NCBI GenBank assembly: GCA_902496185.1
Contig: CABUZX010000009.1
Span: 1-52,814 of the forward strand
Direction of reading: 5' to 3'
Length of the DNA: 52,814 nt
DNA from: an uncultured Subdoligranulum sp.
GTDB taxonomy: Bacteria; Bacillota; Clostridia; Christensenellales; CAG-314
The position numbers and the translations under genes are program-made. Shown here in pieces: positions 33,788-42,228 of the stretch (the first letter of the stretch is position 1; each line of letters begins with the position of its first letter). The notes beneath the pieces are model-generated. The model did no database searches. It was not told the DNA's origin and was given only the letters and a program-made list of their open reading frames with translations.

Positions 33788-34485
33788 TGGGAAAAGACGT
33801 TATTATTGCATGTGATTTTGCTTCTTCGGAAGAAATCTTTAATTTTTTGGATAAGTTTAATCCGGTAAAACCCTTTATTAAAATAGGGATGGAACTTTTT
33901 TATGCAGAAGGACCTTCTATCGTAAAAAAAATAAAGGAAAGAGGTCACAAAATTTTTCTCGATTTAAAACTTCACGATATACCAACCACTGTAAAAAAAG
34001 CAATGAAAGTGCTTTCTAAATTAGACGTAGATATGGTAAATCTTCATGCAGCAGGTACGCGCGCTATGATGGAGGCCGCAATTGAGGGTCTTACAAGGCA
34101 AGACGGTACGCGCCCTCTACTCATTGCGGTAACGCAACTTACCTCTACAGACGAAGAAAGAATGCACCAAGAACTTAAAATTGTAGGTTCTATGCAAGAA
34201 GTAGTCATGCATTACGCTCAAAATGCAAAATCTGCAGGACTTGACGGCGTAGTTTGCTCACCGCTCGAAGCGGAAATAGTCCGCACTATTTGCGGAAAAG
34301 AGTTTTTAACGGTCACTCCCGGCGTAAGATTTGCCGACGGTGACGTTGGAGATCAAAAGCGTATAATGACTCCTAATCAAGCAAAAATAATTGGCTCGGA
34401 CTACATAGTAGTCGGTCGCCCTATCACTCAAGCAACTTCACCTCTTAAAGCGTACCAAAGATGCGTTGACGAATTTATAGATTAA
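33787..34485 (+). CDS. pyrF: Orotidine 5'-phosphate decarboxylase
   Basis: PyrF decarboxylates OMP to UMP in a TIM barrel. The catalytic tetrad segment DLKLHDIPTTV (K-D-D pattern) lies near residue 60; TPGVRFADGD and YIVVGRPITQA supply the phosphate-binding loops. The 232 residues are normal for the pyrF subfamily of Firmicutes. Translation is coupled to pyrD by a one-base overlap. Confidence 0.95.
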   Translation: MGKDVIIACDFASSEEIFNFLDKFNPVKPFIKIGMELFYAEGPSIVKKIKERGHKIFLDLKLHDIPTTVKKAMKVLSKLDVDMVNLHAAGTRAMMEAAIEGLTRQDGTRPLLIAVTQLTSTDEERMHQELKIVGSMQEVVMHYAQNAKSAGLDGVVCSPLEAEIVRTICGKEFLTVTPGVRFADGDVGDQKRIMTPNQAKIIGSDYIVVGRPITQATSPLKAYQRCVDEFID

Positions 34486-34498
34486 AGGAGAAATAAAT

Positions 34499-35134
34499 AT
34501 GTTGGAAAAAACCATAGCAAATCAACTTTTAAAAATTAAAGCAGTATTTTTTCGCCCAAACGAACCTTTTACGTGGGCAAGTGGAATAAAATCCCCCGTT
34601 TATTGCGACAATAGACTAACATTGACTGCACCAGAAGCAAGAACGCAGGTTGAAGAAGGTCTTGTACAACTTATTAAAGAAAATTATCCCACCGTTGAAG
34701 TTTTGATGGGTACTTCTACTGCCGGTATTGCGCACGCTGCAATTTGCGGACATATAATGAATTTACCAATGGGATACGTTCGCTCAGGAGCAAAAGACCA
34801 CGGTAGACAAAATCAAATCGAAGGTAAGCTAGAAAAAGGACAAAAAGTAGTCGTAGTCGAAGACCTTATTTCTACAGGCGGTTCTGTTATCGAAGTAGTA
34901 AACGTCCTCCGCGAGGCAGGCGCTGACGTGTTGGGTGTTGTATCTATATTTACTTACGGCATGAAAAAAGGTTTAGAAAGACTTGCCGAAGCAAACGTCA
35001 AAAACGTTTCTCTTACAAATTTTGACGTAATAGCCAACGTTGCTGCTGAAACGGGATATATAGCGCATTCTGACGTAGAAAAGCTCATTAAATTCCGCAA
35101 TAATCCATCCGACGAAAGCTGGATTAACGGCTAA
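34499..35134 (+). CDS. pyrE: Orotate phosphoribosyltransferase
   Basis: PyrE joins orotate to PRPP to form OMP. The 211-residue protein has the flexible loop region RSGAKDHGRQNQIEG, the PRPP-binding motif VVVVEDLISTGGS near residue 120, and FTWASGIKSPVYCDNR at the start, all typical of the type I phosphoribosyltransferase fold. AAAGGAG lies eight bases before ATG. It sits between pyrF and pyrB, closing the two-step conversion of orotate to UMP. Confidence 0.95.
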   Translation: MLEKTIANQLLKIKAVFFRPNEPFTWASGIKSPVYCDNRLTLTAPEARTQVEEGLVQLIKENYPTVEVLMGTSTAGIAHAAICGHIMNLPMGYVRSGAKDHGRQNQIEGKLEKGQKVVVVEDLISTGGSVIEVVNVLREAGADVLGVVSIFTYGMKKGLERLAEANVKNVSLTNFDVIANVAAETGYIAHSDVEKLIKFRNNPSDESWING

Positions 35135-35156
35135 AATATTTACAGGAGACAATTAT

Positions 35157-36251
35157 ATGCGTAATTTGTGCGACATTTTAGATTTGACTACCAACGAAAT
35201 AGACGACCTTATAACAACTGCTTTGGATATAATAGAAAATCCTAACAAATATGCCGAATCGTGCAAAGGCAAAAAATTAGCAACCTTATTTTTTGAACCA
35301 TCTACAAGAACGAGATTAAGCTTTGAAGCCGCCATGTATGAGCTTGGCGGAAACGTAATAGGTTTTTCTGAAGCATCCTCTTCTTCCGTTGCAAAAGGCG
35401 AATCCGTGTCGGATACAGCGCGAATAATTAGTGGTTACGCTGATATAATTGCCATGCGCCACCCAAAAGAAGGCGCGCCTTACGTTGCCTCCCTTAAAGC
35501 CACTATTCCCTTGATAAACGCAGGTGACGGTGGACATAATCACCCCACCCAGACTTTGACGGACTTGTTTACAATAAAAAGAGAGCACGGAAGACTGTCA
35601 AATTTGACAATTGGTATGTGCGGTGATTTAAAATACGGTCGTACCGTACACTCTCTTATTTCCGCTTTGTCTCGTTATGAAGGAATAAAAATCGTACTTA
35701 TTTCTCCTGAAGAACTTGCCTTACCCGATTACGTCAAGCGTGAGATTATAGAAAAAAAAGGCATGCAATATATCGAAACAACTTCGTTGGAAAAATATAT
35801 GCACGAACTTGATATTTTGTATATGACAAGAATTCAACAAGAAAGATTTTTAGACAAGGCTCAATACGAAAAACTTAAAGATAGCTACGTCTTGACAATG
35901 GACAAACTTAAAAACGCAAAAAAAACACTTTCCGTTTTACACCCACTACCACGAGTAAACGAAATTGCAGTAGATGTTGACGACGATCAAAGAGCACGTT
36001 ACTTCCAACAAGCAAAAAATGGAAAATATATAAGAATGGCGCTTATTTTAAAATTGCTTGCAGACGCCAAAACACACAACTCAGAAACAATAAAAGACAA
36101 TGACGCTGTTATTTTAAAGGACGTAAAATGCACAAATCCGCATTGTATTACTTCCATCGAACGCGAACTACCGCAAAAATTCCGTATCCTAAACAATGAA
36201 GAAGGCATAGTACGCTGTCTATATTGCGAAACCAAAATCAACAAAAATTAA
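35157..36251 (+). CDS. pyrB: Aspartate carbamoyltransferase fused to a PyrI-type zinc domain
   Basis: PyrB condenses carbamoyl phosphate with aspartate. The catalytic part (about residues 1-305) shows the carbamoyl-phosphate motif FFEPSTRTRLSFE, MRHPKEGAP, HPTQTLTDLFTI and HPLPRVNEI. It then continues to residue 364 with four cysteines at 325, 330, 354 and 357. Their spacing C-x4-C-x23-C-x2-C is that of the zinc domain of the regulatory subunit PyrI of Escherichia coli. The nucleotide-binding domain of PyrI is absent, so allosteric control by CTP is not expected. CAGGAG precedes the ATG. Last gene of the operon. Confidence 0.96.
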   Translation: MRNLCDILDLTTNEIDDLITTALDIIENPNKYAESCKGKKLATLFFEPSTRTRLSFEAAMYELGGNVIGFSEASSSSVAKGESVSDTARIISGYADIIAMRHPKEGAPYVASLKATIPLINAGDGGHNHPTQTLTDLFTIKREHGRLSNLTIGMCGDLKYGRTVHSLISALSRYEGIKIVLISPEELALPDYVKREIIEKKGMQYIETTSLEKYMHELDILYMTRIQQERFLDKAQYEKLKDSYVLTMDKLKNAKKTLSVLHPLPRVNEIAVDVDDDQRARYFQQAKNGKYIRMALILKLLADAKTHNSETIKDNDAVILKDVKCTNPHCITSIERELPQKFRILNNEEGIVRCLYCETKINKN

Positions 36252-36259
36252 ACGATTTT

Positions 36260-36302
36260 ACAACAAAAAACTACCAAAGCGGTTTTGGTAGTTTTTTGTT
36301 GT
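36260..36302 (+). terminator. Terminator of the pyr operon
   Basis: Nineteen-base perfect arms (36260-36278 and 36284-36302) with core CTACCAAA/TTTGGTAG and a U-run in the descending arm. The structure is symmetric and can also stop the converging gene at 36322. Confidence 0.9.
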
Positions 36303-36321
36303 AACAAAATTTTAAGATATA

Positions 36322-38109
36322 TTATATAAATATTTTTTCAAATTTCAGTATTGCTCCAGTATCAGCGTCAATTTCATAAAAATAATAATTTTTTTCGTAT
36401 ATAAACTCTACGTAGTACCTTGCAAAATCCCGACCTTTTGCGTTTTTTAAGTTACAATCTACAAATACTTGATTTTGCGAAATACCTAATTTGTTCAAAA
36501 TTATCTGTATTGCTTGTTGCTCTGTAATATTAATCTTTACGGTTTCATTGCCTTTATAGTCTTTATTTTCAAATAAAATTATTCCATCCGAAGCATCTAC
36601 CGTATACTCAAAAGAATATTCATTGTAATAAAATTCTATAATATAAACATAGGTATCAACACCTTCTATTTCAATTTCTTTATTTGAAACGTACAAGTCA
36701 GAAACATCATCATCCGTAATCAAAGTACCCATTCCTGCTATTTCATATACGATTTGTTTGGCTTCCTTAATAGAAATATAATCACTTTCCTCAAAAGAGT
36801 CCGAATCGTCAAATTCATAAGTCAATATAGACCCGCTAAAAGCATTTATTTCGGTAAAGCAATACGTTTCACCAACAAAAAATTCGATACAATAAACCCA
36901 ACCTCCGTAATAATCAAGCTCTACTGTCAACTCCGAAATATTAGATGAGGGTGTTCTTTCCATTGCTATTTCTATTGCTTCGTCATAAGAAAGTAAGCCA
37001 TATTTAGATTCAACGTCTCTTATCGATAAAGACTTTAAGTCATAGTTAATAATACTATTTGTATTGGCATTTATCTCATATTCAAATGATGAATATTCTG
37101 TAAAAAACTTTACTGCGTAGTAAGGCGTAGTATCTCTTTTTTCTAAAGTTATATTATAATAATATAATTTATCTTCCGACAGTTGAGCATTGTTTAACGC
37201 CGTTTGCAAGGCATCTTTAGGCAATACGCTAACGGAAAAGTTTTCACCTTTGCTGTGAATACGATATTCGGAATATAAAACGTCCGAATTAATTGCATCA
37301 ATATAAAAACGGTATGAATCGTTTAAGTAAGATAAATCTATTTTCCATGCAACTTTTTGGTCAAAAATATCCATTGAAAAATCATCTACAATAAAGTTTA
37401 CGTCAATTCCTTCATCCTTAAGTTTTTGTACAACGATATTTCTGGCTTCTTTTTTGGTCAAAAAACCTTCCACCCCAAAATTCAACACAAAATAACCCGT
37501 TTGAATATCAACGTTTTTTGCGGTACTTAACAGCTCGTCTACTGCCGTTTGCTTTGCAATTTCAACGTGTTCGGAATTTTTCTTATCGTCGTAAGAAGCC
37601 TCTGCAAGACTTAACTTGCCCGGAGAAACATAGTCAACGTTTACTGCCGTATTGATTTCCTCATCATCAAAAGACATTACTTGATACACGGCAGTTGTGG
37701 ACAAATCGTTAGCTAAAACAAACTCTTCAAATCTTACGCTTACCTGCGACAAGACTTTTTGTGAAAAATATGCATTACTACTTGCAAACAAAATGGTCGT
37801 ATTGGCATCGACAAAATACTGATTGTCCTTAAAAAAGTTAAATAACGTTAAAATAGCATCGTCAACATCATTACCAATTTCTATTTGAGACAAAACGAGG
37901 CTGTCGGGTACGTCAAAAGATTTTTTTTCTATAATCTTTCCGTCGGAATTAAATTCTAAATACACGCTTGAAACAAAATCTATGGACAAGCAGTTTTTGG
38001 TTGCTCTTGGTTTACGTATAGGCGGTACCGGACGAATACAAGCAACAAAAGCCACAAGACAAACAAGAAAGCAAAAACATAAAATCAAAAGTTTGTTAAG
38101 TTTTTTCAT
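36322..38109 (-). CDS. Lipoprotein with an RsgI-middle-like domain and five PepSY-type repeats
   Basis: A 595-residue surface lipoprotein: the signal peptide ends in the lipobox FVA-C (C24), followed by a proline-rich linker. Residues about 40-160 resemble the extracytoplasmic middle domain of RsgI-like anti-sigma factors (LSIDFVSSVYLEFNSDGKI). Five PepSY-type units follow, each with a helix like KEARNIVVQKL or EAIEIAMERT and ending in a strand such as YEIDADTGAIL. No cytoplasmic sigma-binding domain is present, so it is not a classical anti-sigma factor. ATG 38109 has AAAGGAG 11 bases upstream; an in-frame GTG three codons earlier is too close to it. Confidence 0.78.
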   Translation of the reverse strand: MKKLNKLLILCFCFLVCLVAFVACIRPVPPIRKPRATKNCLSIDFVSSVYLEFNSDGKIIEKKSFDVPDSLVLSQIEIGNDVDDAILTLFNFFKDNQYFVDANTTILFASSNAYFSQKVLSQVSVRFEEFVLANDLSTTAVYQVMSFDDEEINTAVNVDYVSPGKLSLAEASYDDKKNSEHVEIAKQTAVDELLSTAKNVDIQTGYFVLNFGVEGFLTKKEARNIVVQKLKDEGIDVNFIVDDFSMDIFDQKVAWKIDLSYLNDSYRFYIDAINSDVLYSEYRIHSKGENFSVSVLPKDALQTALNNAQLSEDKLYYYNITLEKRDTTPYYAVKFFTEYSSFEYEINANTNSIINYDLKSLSIRDVESKYGLLSYDEAIEIAMERTPSSNISELTVELDYYGGWVYCIEFFVGETYCFTEINAFSGSILTYEFDDSDSFEESDYISIKEAKQIVYEIAGMGTLITDDDVSDLYVSNKEIEIEGVDTYVYIIEFYYNEYSFEYTVDASDGIILFENKDYKGNETVKINITEQQAIQIILNKLGISQNQVFVDCNLKNAKGRDFARYYVEFIYEKNYYFYEIDADTGAILKFEKIFI

Positions 38110-38164
38110 TTTGCGCACAACTCCTTTGTAAAGTAAATTTATTAACCGAAGGTTTTGCTATTTT

Positions 38165-38203
38165 AAAAAAAAGTTTTTGAAGAAGTTTCAAAAACTTTTT
38201 TCT
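38165..38203 (-). terminator. Terminator after fakA
   Basis: Inverted repeat of about 16 bases (AAAAGTTTTTGAA core, then TTCAAAAACTTTT) with a short loop near 38182-38186 and A/U-runs on both sides. It separates fakA from the PepSY lipoprotein gene downstream. Confidence 0.8.
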
Positions 38204-38211
38204 TTGTTTTA

Positions 38212-39894
38212 TTATTCAATACTAATAATATAATGATACAAAGGTTGACCACCTCTATGTACGTCAACGTCTTTATCTGGATAAACTTCAGAAAGATGGT
38301 CACAAAGCGCCGTTGCTTGTTCTTCCGTTACGTCTTCACCATAAAACAAAGTAATTGTTTCATTGTCTTTTTTAATGATTTTTGCAATAAGTTTTTCCGT
38401 AACAGTATCAACGTCAGTACCCTTAGTCAAAATCTTTCTTTCGTCGAGACCAATAATATCGCCTTTTGTAAGTTCCAACCCGTCAACGGAAGAAGTACGA
38501 ACAGCATAAGTAACGCTCCCCGTCCTTACCGAATGTAATGCATCGTTCATATTTTTAAGGTTTTCAGTAACGTTGATTTCCGTGCTGAACGCCAATGCAG
38601 AAGAAATACCTTGCGCCATTGTTGTTGTAGGCACAACAAAAATACGTTTGTTATTGATAAGAGTACGAGATTGCTCAGCCGCAAGGATAATATTTTTGTT
38701 GTTGGGTAATACGATAACGTTTTCCGCATTGATTTTTGAAATTGCTCCTGCAATATCATCAGCAGAAGGATTCATTGTCTGACCACCCTCTACTATTCTG
38801 TCAACGCCAAGATCTTTAAATATAGTAGCAAATCCATCTCCTGCGCAAATAGAAAGCAAACCGATTTCTTTGCGCTCCGCCTCATATTTTGCCTTGAGCT
38901 GACGATTTTGCTCCAACATATTTTCTATCTTGATGTGGTCTACTTCACCAAGTTTAAGAGCCTCAGTCAAAGCCTTACCTGGGTTATTAGTGTGAACGTG
39001 CACTTTAACCAAAGTCAAGTCCCCAATAACTAGCGTGCTATCACCTATAGCGTTGAGCTTTTCTCTCAATTTATCAATATCTGAAACGGTTGTCTTTTTG
39101 TGAATATTGATAATAAAAAATTCCGTACAATAACCAAATTCTATATCATCCAGCGCATCATAATCAATTACAAGATCTTCAACTATTTTGTCACCGCTGA
39201 CGGCAAGTTTCGGTCCTACGTCGGCAGGAGCAACGATATCAGCCGCGCCGTCCACTTCTTCCCCCAAAAAGCCTTTGAGCATACCCTTAAAAATAAGCAA
39301 CAAACCAAAGCCACCGCTATCAACTACGCCTGCTTTTTTAAGTACGTCCAACATATTGGGAGTATCCGCAAGAATCTCTTCGCCTTTATCTATTAATTCT
39401 TGCAAAAAATCCGGGTATGTAAGGCTGATTTTTTTAGAAATTTCCAACGCATGCTCTGTCATAACACGTATAACGGTCAACATTGTGCCTTCCTTAGGCT
39501 TTGAAACGGCGTTGTACGCCATCTCAACCCCGTTTTTCATCGCCTTTGCAAAAAGTTTTATATCCACTTCTTCCTTAGTGATACCCGATGCAAACCCTTT
39601 TAAAATTTGCGACAAGATTACGCCGCTGTTCCCACGAGCGCCACGCAAAGCGCCTTTTGACAACCCTGTCGTAAAAGCATCCATTGATATCGAAGGCGTT
39701 GCAGAAATTTCCTTAATGGCAGATTGCATCGTCAAAGACATATTTATACCCGTATCGCCGTCCGGCACAGGAAAAACGTTAAGTGCATTTACTGTTTCTT
39801 TATTTGTATCCAGCATTTTATAGCCGGCGATAAACATTTTTTTAAGGATTAAGGTTGAGATTACCTTATCACTATTAATAATAGCCGCAGACAT
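38212..39894 (-). CDS. fakA: DAK2-domain fatty acid kinase subunit FakA (YloV)
   Basis: FakA phosphorylates fatty acids bound to FakB proteins for entry into phospholipid synthesis. The N-terminal DhaL/DAK2 ATP-binding domain has VPDGDTGINMSLTM near residue 45 and GARGNSGVILSQ; a middle zinc-binding region and a C-terminal DegV-like domain fill the remaining about 560 residues. ATG 39894 is preceded by AGGAG; an upstream in-frame ATG overlaps that site. It follows the Asp23 gene by 32 bases on the same strand. The pair next to divergent rpmB is conserved in Firmicutes. Confidence 0.93.
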   Translation of the reverse strand: MSAAIINSDKVISTLILKKMFIAGYKMLDTNKETVNALNVFPVPDGDTGINMSLTMQSAIKEISATPSISMDAFTTGLSKGALRGARGNSGVILSQILKGFASGITKEEVDIKLFAKAMKNGVEMAYNAVSKPKEGTMLTVIRVMTEHALEISKKISLTYPDFLQELIDKGEEILADTPNMLDVLKKAGVVDSGGFGLLLIFKGMLKGFLGEEVDGAADIVAPADVGPKLAVSGDKIVEDLVIDYDALDDIEFGYCTEFFIINIHKKTTVSDIDKLREKLNAIGDSTLVIGDLTLVKVHVHTNNPGKALTEALKLGEVDHIKIENMLEQNRQLKAKYEAERKEIGLLSICAGDGFATIFKDLGVDRIVEGGQTMNPSADDIAGAISKINAENVIVLPNNKNIILAAEQSRTLINNKRIFVVPTTTMAQGISSALAFSTEINVTENLKNMNDALHSVRTGSVTYAVRTSSVDGLELTKGDIIGLDERKILTKGTDVDTVTEKLIAKIIKKDNETITLFYGEDVTEEQATALCDHLSEVYPDKDVDVHRGGQPLYHYIISIE

Positions 39895-39926
39895 TTTTTC
39901 TCCTAAAGACAAAAAAGTTTGGATTG

Positions 39927-40277
39927 TTACAACTTTATACCCACTACGTGGACGTCAACCGTATCAACAATCATACCAGTAAAACTTTCAAGACCAAATT
40001 TAATAGTTGCTTTAAGACTATTTGCTACTGCAGTTATATTAAGTCCAAAACTTAAAACAACATATAGGTCAACAAAAATACGGTTATCTTTTGTAACAAC
40101 TTTTACTCCACGCCCCAAGCTGTTTTTCTTAAACAAATCAGCGCAGGCATTGGAAAAATTGCGAGGTACTTTGTCTACCACGCCATAACAGTCCAACGCC
40201 AAACGACCGGCAACACAAGCAACTGCGTCATCGGTAATTGTAATTTTTCCGTAGCTATTGGACGTATGTAGAGACAT
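39927..40277 (-). CDS. Asp23/Gls24-family envelope stress protein (YloU-like)
   Basis: A 116-residue Asp23 family protein, cytoplasmic and membrane-associated through partners; members accumulate in alkaline or envelope stress, and the exact role is unknown. The family pattern is visible in GKITITDDAVACVAGRLALDCYGV at the start, then the NRIFVDLYVVLSFGLNITAVANSL middle, ending DTVDVHVVGI. TAGGAGG is seven bases before the ATG. It heads the unit with fakA. Confidence 0.92.
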   Translation of the reverse strand: MSLHTSNSYGKITITDDAVACVAGRLALDCYGVVDKVPRNFSNACADLFKKNSLGRGVKVVTKDNRIFVDLYVVLSFGLNITAVANSLKATIKFGLESFTGMIVDTVDVHVVGIKL

Positions 40278-40305
40278 TGTTTACCTCCTAAAGATTTATT
40301 ATAAT

Positions 40306-40334
40306 ATTCTACATTATTTTTTACTTTTTTTCAA
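40306..40334 (-). promoter_or_regulatory. Promoter of the Asp23-fakA unit
   Basis: Minus-strand TTGAAA (40329-40334) and TAGAAT (40306-40311), 17-base spacer. A TATAAT lies seven bases downstream at 40298-40303 without a matching -35. Confidence 0.5.
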
Positions 40335-40494
40335 GCAAAATAACGCAAAAATCAATTATTTTTGTATTAAATTTGTGATTTTTTATAGCTGTTTTCTTTT
40401 TGCCATTATATTGTCAATATATGTACACACAACGTACGGATTTTTAATTATTTAAAAGATTAAAAAAATCATTTATTTTTTTTGCGTTAAATAC

Positions 40495-40523
40495 TTGCCA
40501 AAAATACTCTTTAATGATAATAT
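40495..40523 (+). promoter_or_regulatory. rpmB promoter
   Basis: TTGCCA (40495-40500) and TAATAT (40518-40523), 17-base spacer. The leader is about 33 bases and ends in AAGGAGG. Confidence 0.65.
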
Positions 40524-40562
40524 ATTATAGTTGACTAAAAACGATACCCAAGGAGGTAAAAT

Positions 40563-40751
40563 ATGTCCAAACAATGTGCTATTTGCGGTAAGGCAAAAAT
40601 GTCCGGCAATAAGGTTAGCCACTCCAATATCAAAACACCGAGAACCTACAATGCCAATTTGCACAAGGTGGAAGTGGAAATTGACGGCAAGCCCGAAAGA
40701 GTTTATATTTGCACCCGTTGCCAAAGGACTCTCAATAAGGAAGAAAGATAA
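40563..40751 (+). CDS. rpmB: Ribosomal protein bL28 (zinc-binding form)
   Basis: L28 of the large ribosomal subunit, 62 residues, in the C+ form: C5 and C8 (CAICGKA) and C50 and C53 (CTRCQR) can bind zinc. The core GNKVSHSNIKTPRTYNANL is family-typical. AAGGAGG lies five bases before ATG. It is a single-gene unit with its own promoter and two terminators, divergent from the Asp23-fakA unit, as in Bacillus and relatives. Confidence 0.97.
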   Translation: MSKQCAICGKAKMSGNKVSHSNIKTPRTYNANLHKVEVEIDGKPERVYICTRCQRTLNKEER

Positions 40752-40784
40752 TTTTTATCTTTTGCCAATTAAACTTTGATTTAC

Positions 40785-40817
40785 AAAAAACAAAGGTCAA
40801 TTACCTTTGTTTTTTTG
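40785..40817 (+). terminator. First terminator after rpmB
   Basis: Arms AAAAAACAAAGGT (40785-40797) and ACCTTTGTTTTTT (40803-40815), loop five bases. Confidence 0.88.
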
Positions 40818-40826
40818 TGTGTTTTC

Positions 40827-40853
40827 AAAAAGCCGATTAAATCGGCTTTTTTA
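40827..40853 (+). terminator. Second terminator after rpmB
   Basis: Arms AAAAAGCCGAT (40827-40837) and ATCGGCTTTTT (40841-40851) with a three-base loop and U-rich tail. It lies 10 bases after the first terminator, making a tandem pair. Confidence 0.85.
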
Positions 40854-40959
40854 ATTTTTATATCCCCCACAACTATTTTCGTTTTGTCGTAAAATCAATT
40901 TACTTTTTTGTGTAAAATTTTTTTTTACGTCAATAATAAAAATACAATGGAGGGAAAAA

Positions 40960-42180
40960 ATGAAAAATAAATTTAAATTAACCTTTGCGCTACTCGTTTT
41001 GAGCATTTGTTTTGTTTTTTTTACCGGATGTAAAAAAGAAATGGTAGTAAATAGTCTTTCACTTGACAAAAACCAAGCAGTAATAAAGGTTGGCACTACT
41101 TTTCAACTTGAAGCAACCGCTGACGTAGAAAACGCAGAAGACTACCAAATTGAATGGACTTCTTCAGACAACGCTATTGCAACAGTAGACCAAACGGGCA
41201 AAATTACGGCTCTTGCCAGCGGAAACACGACAATTACAGCAACTCTCGGCGACAAAACCGTTTCAGCCGATATTTGCATAGTAAACGCAATAGTAGAAAG
41301 CAACGGAAATATTCAAAACGCCATAGACAGCGCGCAAAACGGTGACGTAATATACGTATCAAATGGAACGTACAACCAGTCAATCACCATAAACAACAAA
41401 AATATTACCATCACGGGTGGCGACGAAACAAAAATTTGCGGACCAGAAGATTACAATGACATAGGTACGATAAACGCCATTGCTGAAGAATCCGTCAATT
41501 ATTCAGCAATTGTAAGTATCGTTGACTCCAACGTTACTTTAAAAAATATCGCCGTAGAAGGTATTCCTGAAAAAACAAACAACGTTACAAATCTTACGCA
41601 TACAAACAGATATATAGGTATTGCGTCAATTAATTCCACCACTATTTTAGACAAAATCACCGTCTCAAATATTAAATATACCGAAAGTCTTAGAGGTATG
41701 CAAAACGGTTTTGGTATTTATTGTGTTGCAACCGACGCCAACAAAACCATTACCATAAAAAATTCTACTGTATTAATGGCAAATAAATGCAGTCTTATCG
41801 TCAGAAACAACCTTTCAAAAGCAACTATAGCCGACAATAGCTTTATCGGAAACGGCGAACAAAACATTATTGCCGAAAACGGACTACAAATTGCATGTCC
41901 CGCAGAAATCAAAAATAACACTATTAAAAATTATAAATATAATTCCGAAAACGAATGGGCTCATGGAAGTTACGCAATACTCATTCAATCAACGGGCGCA
42001 AACAGCGTGGATATTACAGGCAACACGTTTGACAACGTTGATAACGGAATTTACGCTTATACAGCGGGGAGCGTAACGGGCGGAAAAACAAGTGTAGAAA
42101 GCTCCAATACCTTTACAAATCTTTACGAATGGCAAGTAGAAGAAGGCAAAGCCGTCAATAAATTTGAAGAAGCAATTTAA
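40960..42180 (+). CDS. BIG2-domain lipoprotein with a right-handed beta-helix
   Basis: A 406-residue surface protein. The signal peptide ends in the lipobox FFTG-C (C24). Residues about 30-108 are a bacterial Ig-like BIG2 domain (VNSLSLDKNQAVIKVGTTF to TITATLGDKTV). From about 115 the asparagine- and isoleucine-rich repeats (for example NGTYNQSITINNKNITITGG) form a parallel beta-helix of the pectin-lyase type, as in NosD-like or adhesin proteins. No carbohydrate-active site can be assigned. GGAGGG is seven bases before ATG. A surface adhesin or glycan-binding role is plausible but not shown. Confidence 0.85.
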   Translation: MKNKFKLTFALLVLSICFVFFTGCKKEMVVNSLSLDKNQAVIKVGTTFQLEATADVENAEDYQIEWTSSDNAIATVDQTGKITALASGNTTITATLGDKTVSADICIVNAIVESNGNIQNAIDSAQNGDVIYVSNGTYNQSITINNKNITITGGDETKICGPEDYNDIGTINAIAEESVNYSAIVSIVDSNVTLKNIAVEGIPEKTNNVTNLTHTNRYIGIASINSTTILDKITVSNIKYTESLRGMQNGFGIYCVATDANKTITIKNSTVLMANKCSLIVRNNLSKATIADNSFIGNGEQNIIAENGLQIACPAEIKNNTIKNYKYNSENEWAHGSYAILIQSTGANSVDITGNTFDNVDNGIYAYTAGSVTGGKTSVESSNTFTNLYEWQVEEGKAVNKFEEAI

Positions 42181-42189
42181 TTAGCAAAC

Positions 42190-42222
42190 AAAAAACTCAA
42201 AGGGATTGCCTTTGAGTTTTTT
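42190..42222. terminator. Bidirectional terminator between the BIG2 lipoprotein and the phosphoesterase
   Basis: Arms AAAAAACTCAAAGG (42190-42203) and CCTTTGAGTTTTTT (42209-42222), loop five bases. The neighbouring genes converge on it. Confidence 0.88.
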
Positions 42223-42228
42223 GTTATC

